From a filamentous cyanobacterium ESFC-1 (lineage in GTDB: Bacteria > Cyanobacteriota > Cyanobacteriia > Cyanobacteriales > Spirulinaceae): 64,000 nt of DNA. The stretch spans positions 3,670,413 through 3,734,412 of the forward strand of contig KB904821.1 in NCBI GenBank assembly GCA_000380225.1, given 5' to 3'. A program made the translations under genes and the position numbers. Below the pieces are notes generated by a model. The model searched no databases and was not told where the DNA came from. It saw only the letters and a program-made list of their open reading frames with translations. Shown in pieces: positions 35,144 to 44,581 of this stretch (position 1 is the first letter of the stretch; the number at the start of each line of letters is the position of its first letter).

Positions 35144-35274
35144 TATAGTCATTACAATTAGTTTCCGTACAGTCATCTCCCAACAAAGGTATCGTATTAT
35201 CCCTGAACCGCCCTCACCCCAAACCCCTCTCCCACTCCGAGAGGGGCTGCTGGTTTTTATTTGGAATTACTATA
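35144..35274. repeat. 131-bp MITE-like element with terminal inverted repeats
   Basis: The left end TATAGTCATTACAATT and the right end (reverse complement TATAGTAATTCCAAAT) are inverted with three mismatches. Between them lies the block CCCTCACCCCAAACCCCTCTCCC with its inverse GAGAGGGG. Its length equals that of the element at 44582-44712. The right end supplies the last codons and stop of the gene at 35257-35865. Confidence 0.7.
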
Positions 35275-35865
35275 GCGTCCTAACATTAAGCTTTCGACTT
35301 GCATTTCCACGGCGGCGATAAAACTATCATCTTCTAAAGCCATCGGGGATAATTCGCCTGTCATAACTCCAGCTTCGATAATATCTTCTGGTTCAACTTC
35401 GCCACTGCGATAAGACTCTAAAAAGTTGAGATAACCCGGAATGCCGTATTCTTCATAACGACCGCGATAAGCTAAACTGACTAATGTAAATGCGCCAGGA
35501 TCGTAGCCATTGTCCGCGTAAAAGTTATCGTTACTTGTATCGGCATCATTGCGGAAATAATAAACGCGATCGCTCTCATTATCCGCCATAGAATCGCTGT
35601 AGTTTCTTTGATTATGATTGAGAGCGCCTAGACGACTTCCCGAATAAGACTCATCTGAATCATATAACTCCGTTTCGTTAGAGTTATAAAATTCTTCGTA
35701 TTCAAATTCATCATATTGTTGACCCCGCATTTCATATTCGTGAAATAATCGGCGAGACTGTTTCGTTCTATTTTCAGTTTCTTTGACTTCAGCCTGAGCG
35801 GCGGGAAGGCCAGCCGTTGCAGAAAACAACAAGACAGAGAGAGTTCCTAAAACAAGCTTATTCAT
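35257..35865 (-). CDS. Secreted acidic protein of unknown function
   Basis: A 202-residue protein with a clear Sec signal peptide (MNKLVLGTLSVLLFSATAGLPAAQA, cleavage after about residue 25). The mature part is very acidic and rich in Tyr, Asp, Glu, Asn and Ser (YDEFEYEEFYNSNETELYDSD). A more ordered C-terminal region, GYDPGAFTLVSLAYRGRYEEYGIPGYLNFL, is followed by a helical end. No family is recognised. The last residues YSNSK and the stop codon are read from a MITE-like repeat, so the ancestral C-terminus may have been different. Confidence 0.75.
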   Translation of the reverse strand: MNKLVLGTLSVLLFSATAGLPAAQAEVKETENRTKQSRRLFHEYEMRGQQYDEFEYEEFYNSNETELYDSDESYSGSRLGALNHNQRNYSDSMADNESDRVYYFRNDADTSNDNFYADNGYDPGAFTLVSLAYRGRYEEYGIPGYLNFLESYRSGEVEPEDIIEAGVMTGELSPMALEDDSFIAAVEMQVESLMLGRYSNSK

Positions 35866-36123
35866 AAAAAAGTTAATTAAAGTTTGTGTCTACAGCTTTA
35901 ATCTAAATAATTAATTGACTTGCTACGTCCGGCAATAGTTATAAAATAAATATAAACCTCCCTACCTTTAGTCAGATCGGTTCTAGTTGATCGGACACAG
36001 GGAATCGGTTACAGTACATTGAGTCCCGTGCATCGTGACTCGTTGTAATGTTTCGCGATCGCGCCCGACAAATCACCCGAAACAAAGATAAACCACAGAA
36101 AAAACTTTCAAGAATCCATCACC

Positions 36124-36390
36124 ATGCAATTAATTCTTTATTCCAAACCCGGCTGTCATTTGTGCGAAGGATTGCAAGAAAAGCTCGAAAAAATTGAAGG
36201 CTTAGACATTAACTTAGAAATCCGCGACATTACCACCCAACCGGACTGGATGGAAGCTTATCAATACTCGATTCCTGTCTTAAATTATCCCACTCCTGAA
36301 GGGGAAAAAACCATTCCCCGATTCTCTCCTCGCGCTTCGGCGGCGCAAGTAGAACGTATGCTAAAAAAATATTTCGGGATATCCCCTTAA
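36124..36390 (+). CDS. Glutaredoxin-like (DUF836) thioredoxin-fold protein
   Basis: An 88-residue thioredoxin-fold protein. The CxxC active site is in YSKPGCHLCEGL (Cys11 and Cys14), and the cis-Pro region is SIPVLNYP (about 58-65). It probably acts as a small thiol oxidoreductase in the cytoplasm. It is 47 bp upstream of murE on the same strand and may be cotranscribed. Confidence 0.85.
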   Translation: MQLILYSKPGCHLCEGLQEKLEKIEGLDINLEIRDITTQPDWMEAYQYSIPVLNYPTPEGEKTIPRFSPRASAAQVERMLKKYFGISP

Positions 36391-36437
36391 GAACTTAGAA
36401 TATAACAATCGTAAATCCTGGTGAAGGAGTCGATAAA

Positions 36438-37931
36438 ATGCGGTTACGGGAATTATTAAGTCAGGTATCTGGGATGGGTTCTATCAGCGAACATCCCGCC
36501 TTAGATCGAGAAGTCAAAGGCTTATCTACCAACTCCCATGCTTGTCAAGCCGGGGATTTATTTTTAGGAATGATTGGGACTCGCGTGGATGGGGGAGAGT
36601 TTTGGCAAAGTGCGATTAATGAAGGCGCGATCGCGGGCCTCATTTCTCCCGCAGCCGCCGAGAAATGCCCCCCTAGCCCCGATGTTTGCGTGATTCCAGT
36701 AGAAAACATGACTCAGGTTTGCGCCGAGGTTTCTAGCGCATTCTACGGACAGCCCGCCCAAAAAATGCAACTGGTGGGAGTCACAGGAACCAACGGCAAA
36801 ACCACCACCACCCACCTGATCGAATTTTTACTGAATCAAGCCGAACAACCCACAGCATTACTAGGGACGCTGTACAGCCGTTGGCAAGGCTTTGAGGAAG
36901 TGGCCGTTAATACGACCCTCTTTGCAGTACAACTCCACGAAAAACTAGCCGCAGCCCAAGCCGCCGGAAGCCAGTACGCCGTTACGGAAGCGAGTTCCCA
37001 CGGCTTGCATCAGGGGCGTTTGTGGGGCTGTCCGTTTGAGGTGGCGGTTTTTACCAACTTGACTCAAGATCACCTGGATTATCATGGCACCATGGAAAAT
37101 TACTTTGAGGCCAAGGCATTGCTATTCAGCCCCCAATACCTCAAAGGCAAAGCCATTATCAACCAAGATGATTCCTATGGTCAACGGTTGATCGATTGCC
37201 TAGACGCTTCTCAGGTATGGCGTTATAGCCTCAGCGATGAAAGTGCCGATCTCTGGACAAGCGACCTCAACTACGAAGCCACAGGGGTAAAAGGCGTACT
37301 GCATACCCCCGTAGGTGAAGCCGCGTTTCAATCGCCTTTGGTGGGTCAGTTTAATATTGCCAATCTCCTCGCGGCAGTGGGGGCTGCCTTGCATTTAGGG
37401 TTAGATTTGAAGCAAATTGTCCAAGTTTTACCCGAATTTGGCGGTGTTCCCGGTCGTATGGAACGGGTACAAATTAGCCCCGATCAAGATATTAGCGCGA
37501 TCGTCGATTATGCCCACACCCCCGATAGCTTAGACAACCTCCTCAAAGCTGCCCGTCCCTTTATTTCAGGGAAAATGATTTGCGTGTTTGGTTGCGGGGG
37601 CGATCGCGATCGCACCAAACGCCCGATTATGGGTAAAATCGCCGCCGATCTCGCCGATATCCCCGTGGTCACTTCCGACAATCCCCGCACCGAAAATCCC
37701 GACCAGATTTTAGCCGATATCCTAGAGGGAATTCCCGATAATGTTAATCCGATTGTAATGGGCGATCGCGCCGCGGCCATTCGTCAAGCCATCCTCGAAG
37801 CCCAACCCGGAGACGGCGTACTCATTGCTGGCAAAGGCCACGAAGACTATCAAATCCTGGGAACTGAAAAAGTCCATTTCGACGACCGCGAACAAGCAAG
37901 GGCGGCTTTGGGGTTGAGAATGCAAAAGTAA
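36438..37931 (+). CDS. murE: UDP-MurNAc-tripeptide synthetase
   Basis: Adds the third amino acid, here meso-diaminopimelate, to UDP-MurNAc-L-Ala-D-Glu in peptidoglycan synthesis. The 497-residue product has the Mur ligase ATP loop GTNGKTT (117-123), the carbamoylated-Lys region and the DNPR motif at 414-417, which marks meso-DAP rather than lysine specificity. The length is normal. AAGGAG about 10 bp before ATG 36438 is the ribosome-binding site. Confidence 0.97.
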   Translation: MRLRELLSQVSGMGSISEHPALDREVKGLSTNSHACQAGDLFLGMIGTRVDGGEFWQSAINEGAIAGLISPAAAEKCPPSPDVCVIPVENMTQVCAEVSSAFYGQPAQKMQLVGVTGTNGKTTTTHLIEFLLNQAEQPTALLGTLYSRWQGFEEVAVNTTLFAVQLHEKLAAAQAAGSQYAVTEASSHGLHQGRLWGCPFEVAVFTNLTQDHLDYHGTMENYFEAKALLFSPQYLKGKAIINQDDSYGQRLIDCLDASQVWRYSLSDESADLWTSDLNYEATGVKGVLHTPVGEAAFQSPLVGQFNIANLLAAVGAALHLGLDLKQIVQVLPEFGGVPGRMERVQISPDQDISAIVDYAHTPDSLDNLLKAARPFISGKMICVFGCGGDRDRTKRPIMGKIAADLADIPVVTSDNPRTENPDQILADILEGIPDNVNPIVMGDRAAAIRQAILEAQPGDGVLIAGKGHEDYQILGTEKVHFDDREQARAALGLRMQK

Positions 37932-37945
37932 GCAATGGGCGTGTA

Positions 37946-38215
37946 GGGGCGGGGTTTCCCCGCCCAAGGGACAGTGGGAGCAAATTAGATCAAATCCGGA
38001 AATACAACCATTGTTTTAAAACCCCGGTTTCTGGCTCAAAATTTTAACCTTACTGTATCAACAAGTAGGGGCGGGGTTTCCCCGCCCAATAACCAATAAC
38101 CAATAACTGGTGCGACCCCGCGCCGCCGAAAGCGTCGAGACCCCGCGCCGCCGAAAGGCGCAAGGGAATGCTCGACAAGACAGGCGCAAGGGAACGCGCG
38201 AGTAGCAAGGGAACG
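37946..38215. repeat. Composite repeat region (GC palindromes and GC-rich tandem units)
   Basis: Two copies of the palindrome GGGGCGGGG-TTT-CCCCGCCC lie at 37946-37965 and 38068-38087. A half copy of the AACCCCGGTTTCT hairpin lies between them, then heptamers. At about 38111-38215 are GC-rich units GACCCCGCGCCGCCGAAAG and AGGCGCAAGGGAA. The last block is the reverse complement of the array at about 52290-52378. Confidence 0.8.
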
Positions 38216-38250
38216 CGCACCAGAAATAACCAACAACCAACAACAACCCA

Positions 38251-39690
38251 TCAACCCTCCAGAGTTGTTTCAACGCCACCATCAGGCCGCAACACCACGC
38301 GGATTTGAGGGGTGGCGTTGTTGCTAGGGGGCGTAATGCCAAAATCCTCCCCCAACAACGGCATCGGGGTGCGATCGATAAACCTGCCAGACAGAGAATT
38401 TAACGGGATAATCCGTTGTAATGTGCCGTCTGTATTGATAACCAAGCGATAGCGCAACTCCCCCTCTAAATTATCCGGCGGTTGCCAGTTCTGCTCAAAA
38501 TAACTTTGAACTTGAGCCGTTTGGGGGATACTTGCCGGGGTGTTGGTAGATTCGGGGGCATTGTCACCACTTCGCCCCAATGCCTCGGCGATACTCTCCG
38601 GGGCATTCGGTTGTTCGGGCGGATTAGCGCGATTTTGCCGTAAGGCCTCGGCCATACTTTCCGGGGCATTCGGTTGTTCGGGCTGAATTTCAGGCAAAGC
38701 CGCTTGGGGAACAGAATCCCCTAAAGGCGGAATATTGGCCGCTGGGTCGTCACCCGGCGGAATCGCGGCAGGGGGATTCCCCGTGGGGCGGGGTTGTACG
38801 GCGACAGCAGGGGGTGCGGGAAGGGGTGTAGTTCTGTTATTCGCGGGATTGCGCGGCACAGTTTCCACCGTCGCAGGGGGATTGGGGGAACGATTGACCG
38901 CAGGAGGGGGCGGTAGTTGATTACCAGAGGCGAGATCGTCGGGAACACTGGGCAGGGGAATCGGTTCGACAGGAGGATTGGGTAGGGTGGGAATGTCCGA
39001 AATTCTTTCTTCCCTGTCGCTTTCAGTGAGGGGTTCGATTTCGCTTTCGGAGGTCTCGATGGTGTTGTTCATCACCGTAATAACCGTCGCCGTTAAGCCC
39101 ACCGCCACAACAACACCTGCCACAGCACTCCCCCAAGTCCGCAGGGGAATCACCGGACGCGCAGGGGGTAAATTGGGCAATACGGTCATTTCAGTGTGGT
39201 AGTTTTCCAGGGCAGTTGCCAAGTCAAAAAGCTGCGTCCCACTGAGTTCAATACCATCGCCGGATTCTTCTGGGGCCAAGTCGCCCCAATACAGTTTGTG
39301 ACTGAGTAAGCCCAAGGGTTGTAGGGTGGGGGTCTGGGTCACAAATTTACTGTCTGGCGGTAATAAACCCGGTACGGCTAAACTTTCGGTTTCGAGGTCG
39401 CCGCCAGATGTTGCCACATAAGCCGTTAAACGGGCAGGAGTGGAATGATAAAGGAAGTTTTGGACATAATCGCTCACGGCTTCATACAGGGCTTCTAATT
39501 GCTCGCTATTGCCCGTTAAAACCACTTGCGGGCTTTCGAGTTGGCGGGGGTCGTCAAAGCGCAACTCAAAGCGAGCATTTTCAAATAAGGGGCGATTTGT
39601 CCAAGCTTGCAGGGGTGACTTTTTGGCAGTCACCTGGAGGGTACAAGTGGGGGGCGTGTAACGGTGGATGGCAGATCGAGAGAATATCAT
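38251..39690 (-). CDS. DUF4335 domain protein
   Basis: A 479-residue cyanobacterial protein. The N-terminal domain (about 1-175) begins with RRYTPPTCTL-like SAIHRYTPPTCTLQVTAKKS and is the DUF4335 region. It is followed by a single transmembrane segment (about 188-208, AVAGVVVAVGLTATVITVM), a long Pro/Asn/Glu-rich low-complexity stretch with two copies of EQPNAPES-x-AEAL (about 345-385), and a C-terminal TonB-like small domain (LRYRLVINTDGTLQRI, about 405-479). Its function is unknown. It pairs with the DUF3038 gene upstream on the same strand, an association I recall from other cyanobacteria. Confidence 0.75.
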   Translation of the reverse strand: MIFSRSAIHRYTPPTCTLQVTAKKSPLQAWTNRPLFENARFELRFDDPRQLESPQVVLTGNSEQLEALYEAVSDYVQNFLYHSTPARLTAYVATSGGDLETESLAVPGLLPPDSKFVTQTPTLQPLGLLSHKLYWGDLAPEESGDGIELSGTQLFDLATALENYHTEMTVLPNLPPARPVIPLRTWGSAVAGVVVAVGLTATVITVMNNTIETSESEIEPLTESDREERISDIPTLPNPPVEPIPLPSVPDDLASGNQLPPPPAVNRSPNPPATVETVPRNPANNRTTPLPAPPAVAVQPRPTGNPPAAIPPGDDPAANIPPLGDSVPQAALPEIQPEQPNAPESMAEALRQNRANPPEQPNAPESIAEALGRSGDNAPESTNTPASIPQTAQVQSYFEQNWQPPDNLEGELRYRLVINTDGTLQRIIPLNSLSGRFIDRTPMPLLGEDFGITPPSNNATPQIRVVLRPDGGVETTLEG

Positions 39691-39852
39691 TGTTTAGTTA
39701 TCAGTTATCGCCTCAACAGCGATTAAGGGGCAGTCGGCAATCGGCAATCGGCAATCGGGGGGGAGTGGGGATGAATGCCCCAGAAAGGGGGTCAGAAACT
39801 TTGGCCTAGAGGGCAGACTCTAGAAAAGGCTCAACGCTAGAATATATCTGGA

Positions 39853-39885
39853 TTTCAGCGTCAAAAAGCGAATTTAACTTTCTGG
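39853..39885. repeat. 33-bp dispersed repeat, copy 2
   Basis: Matches 26376-26408 with two changes, in the segment TTTCAGCGTCAAAAAGCGAA and what follows. Confidence 0.7.
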
Positions 39886-39894
39886 AGAGTCATC

Positions 39895-40171
39895 AGTTTT
39901 TTAGTGACCATTGAGCAGTGACCATTGAGCAGTGAGCATTGACCATTGAGCAGTGAGCATTGAGTATTGACCAGTGAGCATTGACCATTGAGCAGTGAGC
40001 ATTGAGTATTGACCAGTGAGCATTGAGTATTGAGTATTGACCAGTGAGCAGTGAGCATTGACCAACAACGCCATAACCAACAACCAACAACCAACAACCA
40101 ACAACCAATAACCAATAACCAACAACCAATAACCAACAACCAACAACCAACAACAAATGACCAATGACAAA
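39895..40171. repeat. Long heptamer repeat array, two unit types
   Basis: About 25 units of TGAGCAT, TGAGCAG, TGAGTAT, TGACCAT and TGACCAG (39900-40063) are followed by about 13 CAACCAA/TAACCAA units (40074-40155). It separates the DUF4335 and DUF3038 genes. The higher-order pattern (pairs of units repeating every 28-49 bp) shows expansion of multi-unit blocks. Confidence 0.88.
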
Positions 40172-40185
40172 GGACTAATGACCAA

Positions 40186-40773
40186 CTAACGAGAATAGTC
40201 GAGGAGGGCTAACCATAAGCGGCGATGACCGTTTTTGTCGCTGTAAAACAATAAATCGATCAATAGTTTAAACGCGAGTTGGTTGAGGGCTTGGGGGTTG
40301 AGGGAAGCGGTGGTGTCCATGCGGTCTTGGTAGGTGTTGCTGAACTGATCGAGATAATCGCCGAGCAGGGCGGTTTGGTGAGGGGGTTGGTTTTGCTGGG
40401 TGCGTTGTTCGAGTAAACTGACGGCATGGCGGATCAGTTCTTGGTAATCTTGGGCGAGACGGCAGATAATGAGAACGAGCGATCGCGCTTCTTCGATATC
40501 GAGCTTTTTACGACCGCCGGAACTTTTGCGATGAGGGTTGGATTGTCGCAAGCGCCACAGGGTAATACGGTCTGGGGTGATGTCGCCCAGTCCCAGTTGT
40601 TCGGCGGCGTTGAGCATTTCTTCTGACCCTAGCTGGGTAAGGCATTCTAAGGCCATTAATACTAAGTCGAGGTGCGCTTTGATATTATCCAACTGCTGGC
40701 CATCGGGTTCGACAGCTAAGGGCAAGTCGTTGAGTTGAAGGGGAGGAGAGGGGGGTCTAGCAGTCCGACGCAT
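40186..40773 (-). CDS. DUF3038 domain protein
   Basis: A 195-residue soluble, largely helical protein of a family restricted to cyanobacteria. Landmarks are LDNIKAHLDLVLMALECLTQL, the basic loop NPHRKSSGGRKKLDIEEARSL (about 80-100) and the C-terminal LAFKLLIDLLFYS...RRLWLALLDYS. Its function is unknown. It probably works with the DUF4335 membrane protein downstream, with which it is co-oriented, although a 495-bp repeat-filled gap now separates them. Confidence 0.75.
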   Translation of the reverse strand: MRRTARPPSPPLQLNDLPLAVEPDGQQLDNIKAHLDLVLMALECLTQLGSEEMLNAAEQLGLGDITPDRITLWRLRQSNPHRKSSGGRKKLDIEEARSLVLIICRLAQDYQELIRHAVSLLEQRTQQNQPPHQTALLGDYLDQFSNTYQDRMDTTASLNPQALNQLAFKLLIDLLFYSDKNGHRRLWLALLDYSR

Positions 40774-40917
40774 TGTGAATTGGGGTGGGTTGTGGGTTGT
40801 GGGTTTTGGGTTGCGGGTTACTACTGCGATCGAGACAAAGGACTAATGACTAAGGACAAAGGACTAATTACAATAGATTGCGGCAGTTTATAGAACCATG
40901 GAGAAAATAAGCCCAAC

Positions 40918-41643
40918 GTGAAACTTTTTGTCTACCATACCCCAGAAGAAACCCCTCGCGATCGCGTTCCCGATTGTGCCGTAGTTATTGATGTTCTACG
41001 GGCAACAACAACAATCGTGACGGCGTTAGATGCAGGGGCAGAGGCGGTTCAGACGTTTAGCGACATTAATTTATTATTGACCACCAGCGAACAGTGGGAG
41101 GTGGATAAACGCTTGCGATTAGGGGAACGCGGCGGTAAACAGGTTCCGGGGTGCGATCTCGGCAATTCTCCCCTCGATTGTACCCCGGAGGTTGTGGCGG
41201 GGAAACGGTTGTTTCTCAGTACCACTAATGGCACGCGGGCGTTTCAACGGGTAGAAGCGGCCCCTACTGTTGTAGCGGCGACTTTGGCCAATCGTCAAGC
41301 GGTGGTGAATTATCTGCAAGCCCAAACCCCGGAAACGCTGTGGCTGGTGGGTTCGGGATGGGAGGGGACTTACTCTCTCGAAGATACGGTTTGCGCCGGG
41401 GCGATCGCGCTGCCGTTGTGGGAAAAGTTCGGTGACGATATCTTGGGTAATGATCAGACGGTAGCCGCGATCGCGCTGTATCAACAATGGCAAAATCGTC
41501 TTTTAGATTTATTTAATTTAGCCAGTCACGGTCAAAGATTGCTGGGTTTAAACAATACTGCCGATCTTAAATGTTGCGCTCAAATCGATACGATTGATGC
41601 GGTTCCCCTGCAAATAGAAAAGGGGGTTTTGAGCAAGCATTAA
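40918..41643 (+). CDS. comB: 2-phosphosulfolactate phosphatase family protein
   Basis: Of the ComB family, which in methanogens hydrolyses 2-phosphosulfolactate during coenzyme M synthesis. Cyanobacteria do not make coenzyme M, so the true substrate here is unknown. The 241-residue product has [20 protein letters not shown] at the N-terminus, [17 protein letters not shown] and TTNGTRAF, which are diagnostic blocks. It starts at GTG 40918. Its stop overlaps that of the convergent response regulator (41640-41643). Confidence 0.88.
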   Translation: MKLFVYHTPEETPRDRVPDCAVVIDVLRATTTIVTALDAGAEAVQTFSDINLLLTTSEQWEVDKRLRLGERGGKQVPGCDLGNSPLDCTPEVVAGKRLFLSTTNGTRAFQRVEAAPTVVAATLANRQAVVNYLQAQTPETLWLVGSGWEGTYSLEDTVCAGAIALPLWEKFGDDILGNDQTVAAIALYQQWQNRLLDLFNLASHGQRLLGLNNTADLKCCAQIDTIDAVPLQIEKGVLSKH

Positions 41644-42839
41644 TTGTTTTGGGGGTGACAATATTTGTCGAGGATAGGCAGCAGTTTGGCCGCTTCGATG
41701 GGCTTACTTAAAAAATCGGTCGCCCCCACCACTTTAGCCCGCATCCGGTCAACTAAGGAGTCGCGCCCGGTTACAATCACAATGGGCGTGTCTTGGAATT
41801 TTTGAATACGACGAATTTGACCGCACAATTCATAACCATTGACAATCGGCATAACCAAATCGAGGAAGATAATATCAGGTTGGCTTTGTAATAAAGTGGG
41901 TAAGGCTTGAACAACGTCTTGGATGGTCTGGCATTGATAATTTGCTTGTTCTAAGACGTTTTCAATTTCGCTGGCATCGCGGGGATTATCTTCGATACAA
42001 ATTGCAAATTTTTGTTGAGTTTCAGTCAGGGGTTTTGGGGAAGGAGGTGGCGACTGAGACCGGACGCTATAAGGGATTGGCAGATCGGGAACTTCGACTA
42101 AACCGACGAGGTGATTGCGAATAAAAGGAGCGAGCGATCGCGTGAGATTGATCGAACTTTGTTGAGTGACAGCCGCTAAATCTCGAATCGATTTTTGTCC
42201 GGTTAAAAGTTTGGTTAGTTTTTGATAAGTAGCTGGATTGACTTCCCGTTCAAGCCGTTGGGGTTGTAAAATTTTAGGGGCTAAATCGGGTAAATAAGAG
42301 AGGATTTCATATTGTTGGCATTTCTTGATTTGAGCTGCCACTTTTTTAAAATTAGGCTGCATTTCCAAAGTTAAGTTCCGCCGCAAAATCCCCGTTTTGC
42401 TATGGGAAGGACGCACCCCTAAACGGGGTTGAATTGAGATTTTTGTACTTCTCGCAACGGCTAAAAAGATATCAAATAAAACTTCGTGGACGATGCCGTT
42501 AATAATAGTCATAACTTGGGCATCAGAAATGGTTTTACGTTGGGCTAATAAAGTTAAACTATGATAATCCCAACATTCAAAATCGTCTTTGGCTCGCACC
42601 GTAATTTTTTGCGATCGCGCCGGATGTTTACATAAAAATAATTGCCGTCGCCAACGCCGACTCGGATGTGCGCTACCTCTGGCCCAAACTAAAAAGCCTA
42701 AATGTAAATAAAGACTCCAGTTTTGTCCGGTCACCGCCTCGATGTCAATTCTTCCTGTAAATTGTTGTTTACTGTAACAGTTTAATTCTGAAACTAGATT
42801 AGTTAAATCATTTCTCGCTAATTTCATCGTTGTGGTCAT
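41640..42839 (-). CDS. PATAN-domain response regulator (PatA/PilG-like), copy A
   Basis: A 399-residue response regulator. The N-terminal PATAN (DUF4388-like) domain contains [24 protein letters not shown] and [11 protein letters not shown] (about 25-70). A helical middle has a winged-helix-like [16 protein letters not shown]. The C-terminal receiver domain (about 275-395) has acidic EDNPRD, phospho-acceptor Asp in IIFLDLVMP, Thr in IVIVTGR and Lys in FLSKPIE. Such proteins act in phototaxis, pilus control or cell patterning. No kinase is adjacent. It is paralogous to copy B (43239-44447) in tandem; the receiver domains are almost identical and the N-terminal parts clearly diverged. Confidence 0.88.
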   Translation of the reverse strand: MTTTMKLARNDLTNLVSELNCYSKQQFTGRIDIEAVTGQNWSLYLHLGFLVWARGSAHPSRRWRRQLFLCKHPARSQKITVRAKDDFECWDYHSLTLLAQRKTISDAQVMTIINGIVHEVLFDIFLAVARSTKISIQPRLGVRPSHSKTGILRRNLTLEMQPNFKKVAAQIKKCQQYEILSYLPDLAPKILQPQRLEREVNPATYQKLTKLLTGQKSIRDLAAVTQQSSINLTRSLAPFIRNHLVGLVEVPDLPIPYSVRSQSPPPSPKPLTETQQKFAICIEDNPRDASEIENVLEQANYQCQTIQDVVQALPTLLQSQPDIIFLDLVMPIVNGYELCGQIRRIQKFQDTPIVIVTGRDSLVDRMRAKVVGATDFLSKPIEAAKLLPILDKYCHPQNN

Positions 42840-43238
42840 TAATTTGCCTATTATATAAAGTTGTGATAAAGTTTTAACAAAAGGTTTTAGTAAAGTTAAG
42901 ATTATATTTATTATAATTCTTGTTGGCCCCTCTAGTCTACTATCTTGAGATAGAGACGATTTGTGAAGTTACTGTAACCTTGCCAGGTTGAACGCGATCG
43001 CTCAGTCAAGATAACGACCGCTTCTCAACCTCCTGCTGCTAATTGGCGGGTTGCGACGGCATTACCATCATTCAGGCAAAATTAACAGAAAACAGTCTGA
43101 AAATTGATTAATCTTGATTCCGAGAAAACCGGATATTTAAAACATCACAGTTTTTCTCTCTTACCCAAAAATAATCCTTGATTGATCTTCTCTGGTTTGG
43201 TCTTAATCCCTGAGCCATTACTTGAAATAAAAGCGTTA
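42840..43238. other. Gap between the two PATAN-REC genes, no gene seen
   Basis: This 399-bp AT-rich spacer presumably carries the promoter of copy A. It contains a HIP1 site near 42995 and no open frame of note. No heptamer array or dispersed repeat was identified. Confidence 0.45.
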
Positions 43239-44447
43239 TCATCCTTGCGATCGGTGGGCTTCCTGTCGCTTTTGGTGACAATATTTGTCGAGAACGGATA
43301 AGAGTTTTGGCGCTTCGATGGGCTTACTTAAAAAATCGGTCGCCCCCACCACTTTGGCCCGCATCCGGTCAACTAAGGTATCGCGCCCGGTTACAATCAC
43401 AATGGGCGTATTTTGGAATTTTTGAATACGGCGAATTTGACCACACAATTCATAACCATTGACAATGGGCATGACCAAATCGAGAAAGATAATATCAGGT
43501 TGGCTTTGTAATAAAGTGGGTAAGGCTTGAACCACATCTTGGATCGTCTGACATTGATAATTTGCTTGTTCTAATACGTTTTCAATTTCGCTGGCATCGC
43601 GGGGATTATCTTCGATACAAATTGCGAATCCTCGACAGGATTTTGCCGGATTTTTTGCAGAAGAAGGTGGCGACTGAGGACAGATGGTGTAAGGGATTGA
43701 CAAATCGGAAATTTCAACTAAACCGACTAAGTGTTTACCCATAAAAGGAGCAAGCGATCGCGTGAGATTGACTGAGCTTTGTTGCGTTAAAACGGCCAAA
43801 TCTCGAATTGATTTTTCCCCGGTTAAAAGTTTGGTTAGTTTTTGATAAGTAGCTGGGTTTACTTCTTGCCGAAGGCGTTGAATTTGTAAAATTCTAGGGG
43901 CTGAATCGGGTAAATAATTCAGAATTTTATATTGCTGGTATGCTTTGATTTGAGATGCAACTTTTTTAAGATTGGGTTGCATTTCTAGGGTCAGGCTGCG
44001 TCGTAAAATTCCCGTGTTGCTATTAGAAGGGCGTACTCCTAAACGGGGTTGAATCGAAATTCGTATATTTTGAGTAACGGTCAGAAAAATATCAAATAAA
44101 ACTTCCTGAACAATACCATTAATAATAGTTGTTACCTGGGATTCTGAGATGGCTTGGCGCTGTGCCAATAAGGTAAGAATATGATAATCCCAACATTCAA
44201 ATTTATCTTTAGCCCGAACAACAATTCTTTGCGATCGCGCCGGATGTTTACATAAAAACAATTGCCGCCGCCAACGCCGACTTGGATGTTCGCCACCTCG
44301 GGCCCATACCAAAAAGCCTAAATTTAAATAAAGACTCCAATTTCGCCCGATTGTGTTTTCAATATCAATGCGACCCGTAAATTGTTTTTGACTATATTGG
44401 CTGAGTTCTGAAATTAAATGGGTCAAATTGTTGGCAGCTAATAGCAT
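43239..44447 (-). CDS. PATAN-domain response regulator (PatA/PilG-like), copy B
   Basis: A 402-residue paralogue of the downstream gene with the same order: PATAN domain ([25 protein letters not shown]), helical middle (KLLTGEKSIRDLAVLT) and C-terminal receiver domain ([27 protein letters not shown]). All phosphorylation residues are present. It ends with a divergent tail (KRQEAHRSQG). By eye the first 270 residues are about three-quarters identical to copy A. The receiver core from FAICIEDNP to FLSKPIEA differs at only two positions, which points to gene conversion. Confidence 0.88.
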   Translation of the reverse strand: MLLAANNLTHLISELSQYSQKQFTGRIDIENTIGRNWSLYLNLGFLVWARGGEHPSRRWRRQLFLCKHPARSQRIVVRAKDKFECWDYHILTLLAQRQAISESQVTTIINGIVQEVLFDIFLTVTQNIRISIQPRLGVRPSNSNTGILRRSLTLEMQPNLKKVASQIKAYQQYKILNYLPDSAPRILQIQRLRQEVNPATYQKLTKLLTGEKSIRDLAVLTQQSSVNLTRSLAPFMGKHLVGLVEISDLSIPYTICPQSPPSSAKNPAKSCRGFAICIEDNPRDASEIENVLEQANYQCQTIQDVVQALPTLLQSQPDIIFLDLVMPIVNGYELCGQIRRIQKFQNTPIVIVTGRDTLVDRMRAKVVGATDFLSKPIEAPKLLSVLDKYCHQKRQEAHRSQG

Positions 44448-44581
44448 AGTTTTAGCGGCTTGTTATGGTCAATAAAGCTTTAACAAAATTTTAATTTTTG
44501 GGATTTTATTTTAAAAATATACCATGATTTCTTACTCTAGGAGGATAATCTTGGCAATTCTGTACGCTAGGCAACGAAAGC

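Noticed and set aside
39893-40185. CRISPR-like regular array
   Set aside because: The period is seven bases with no spacers. It is a heptamer tandem repeat, and no cas genes are present.
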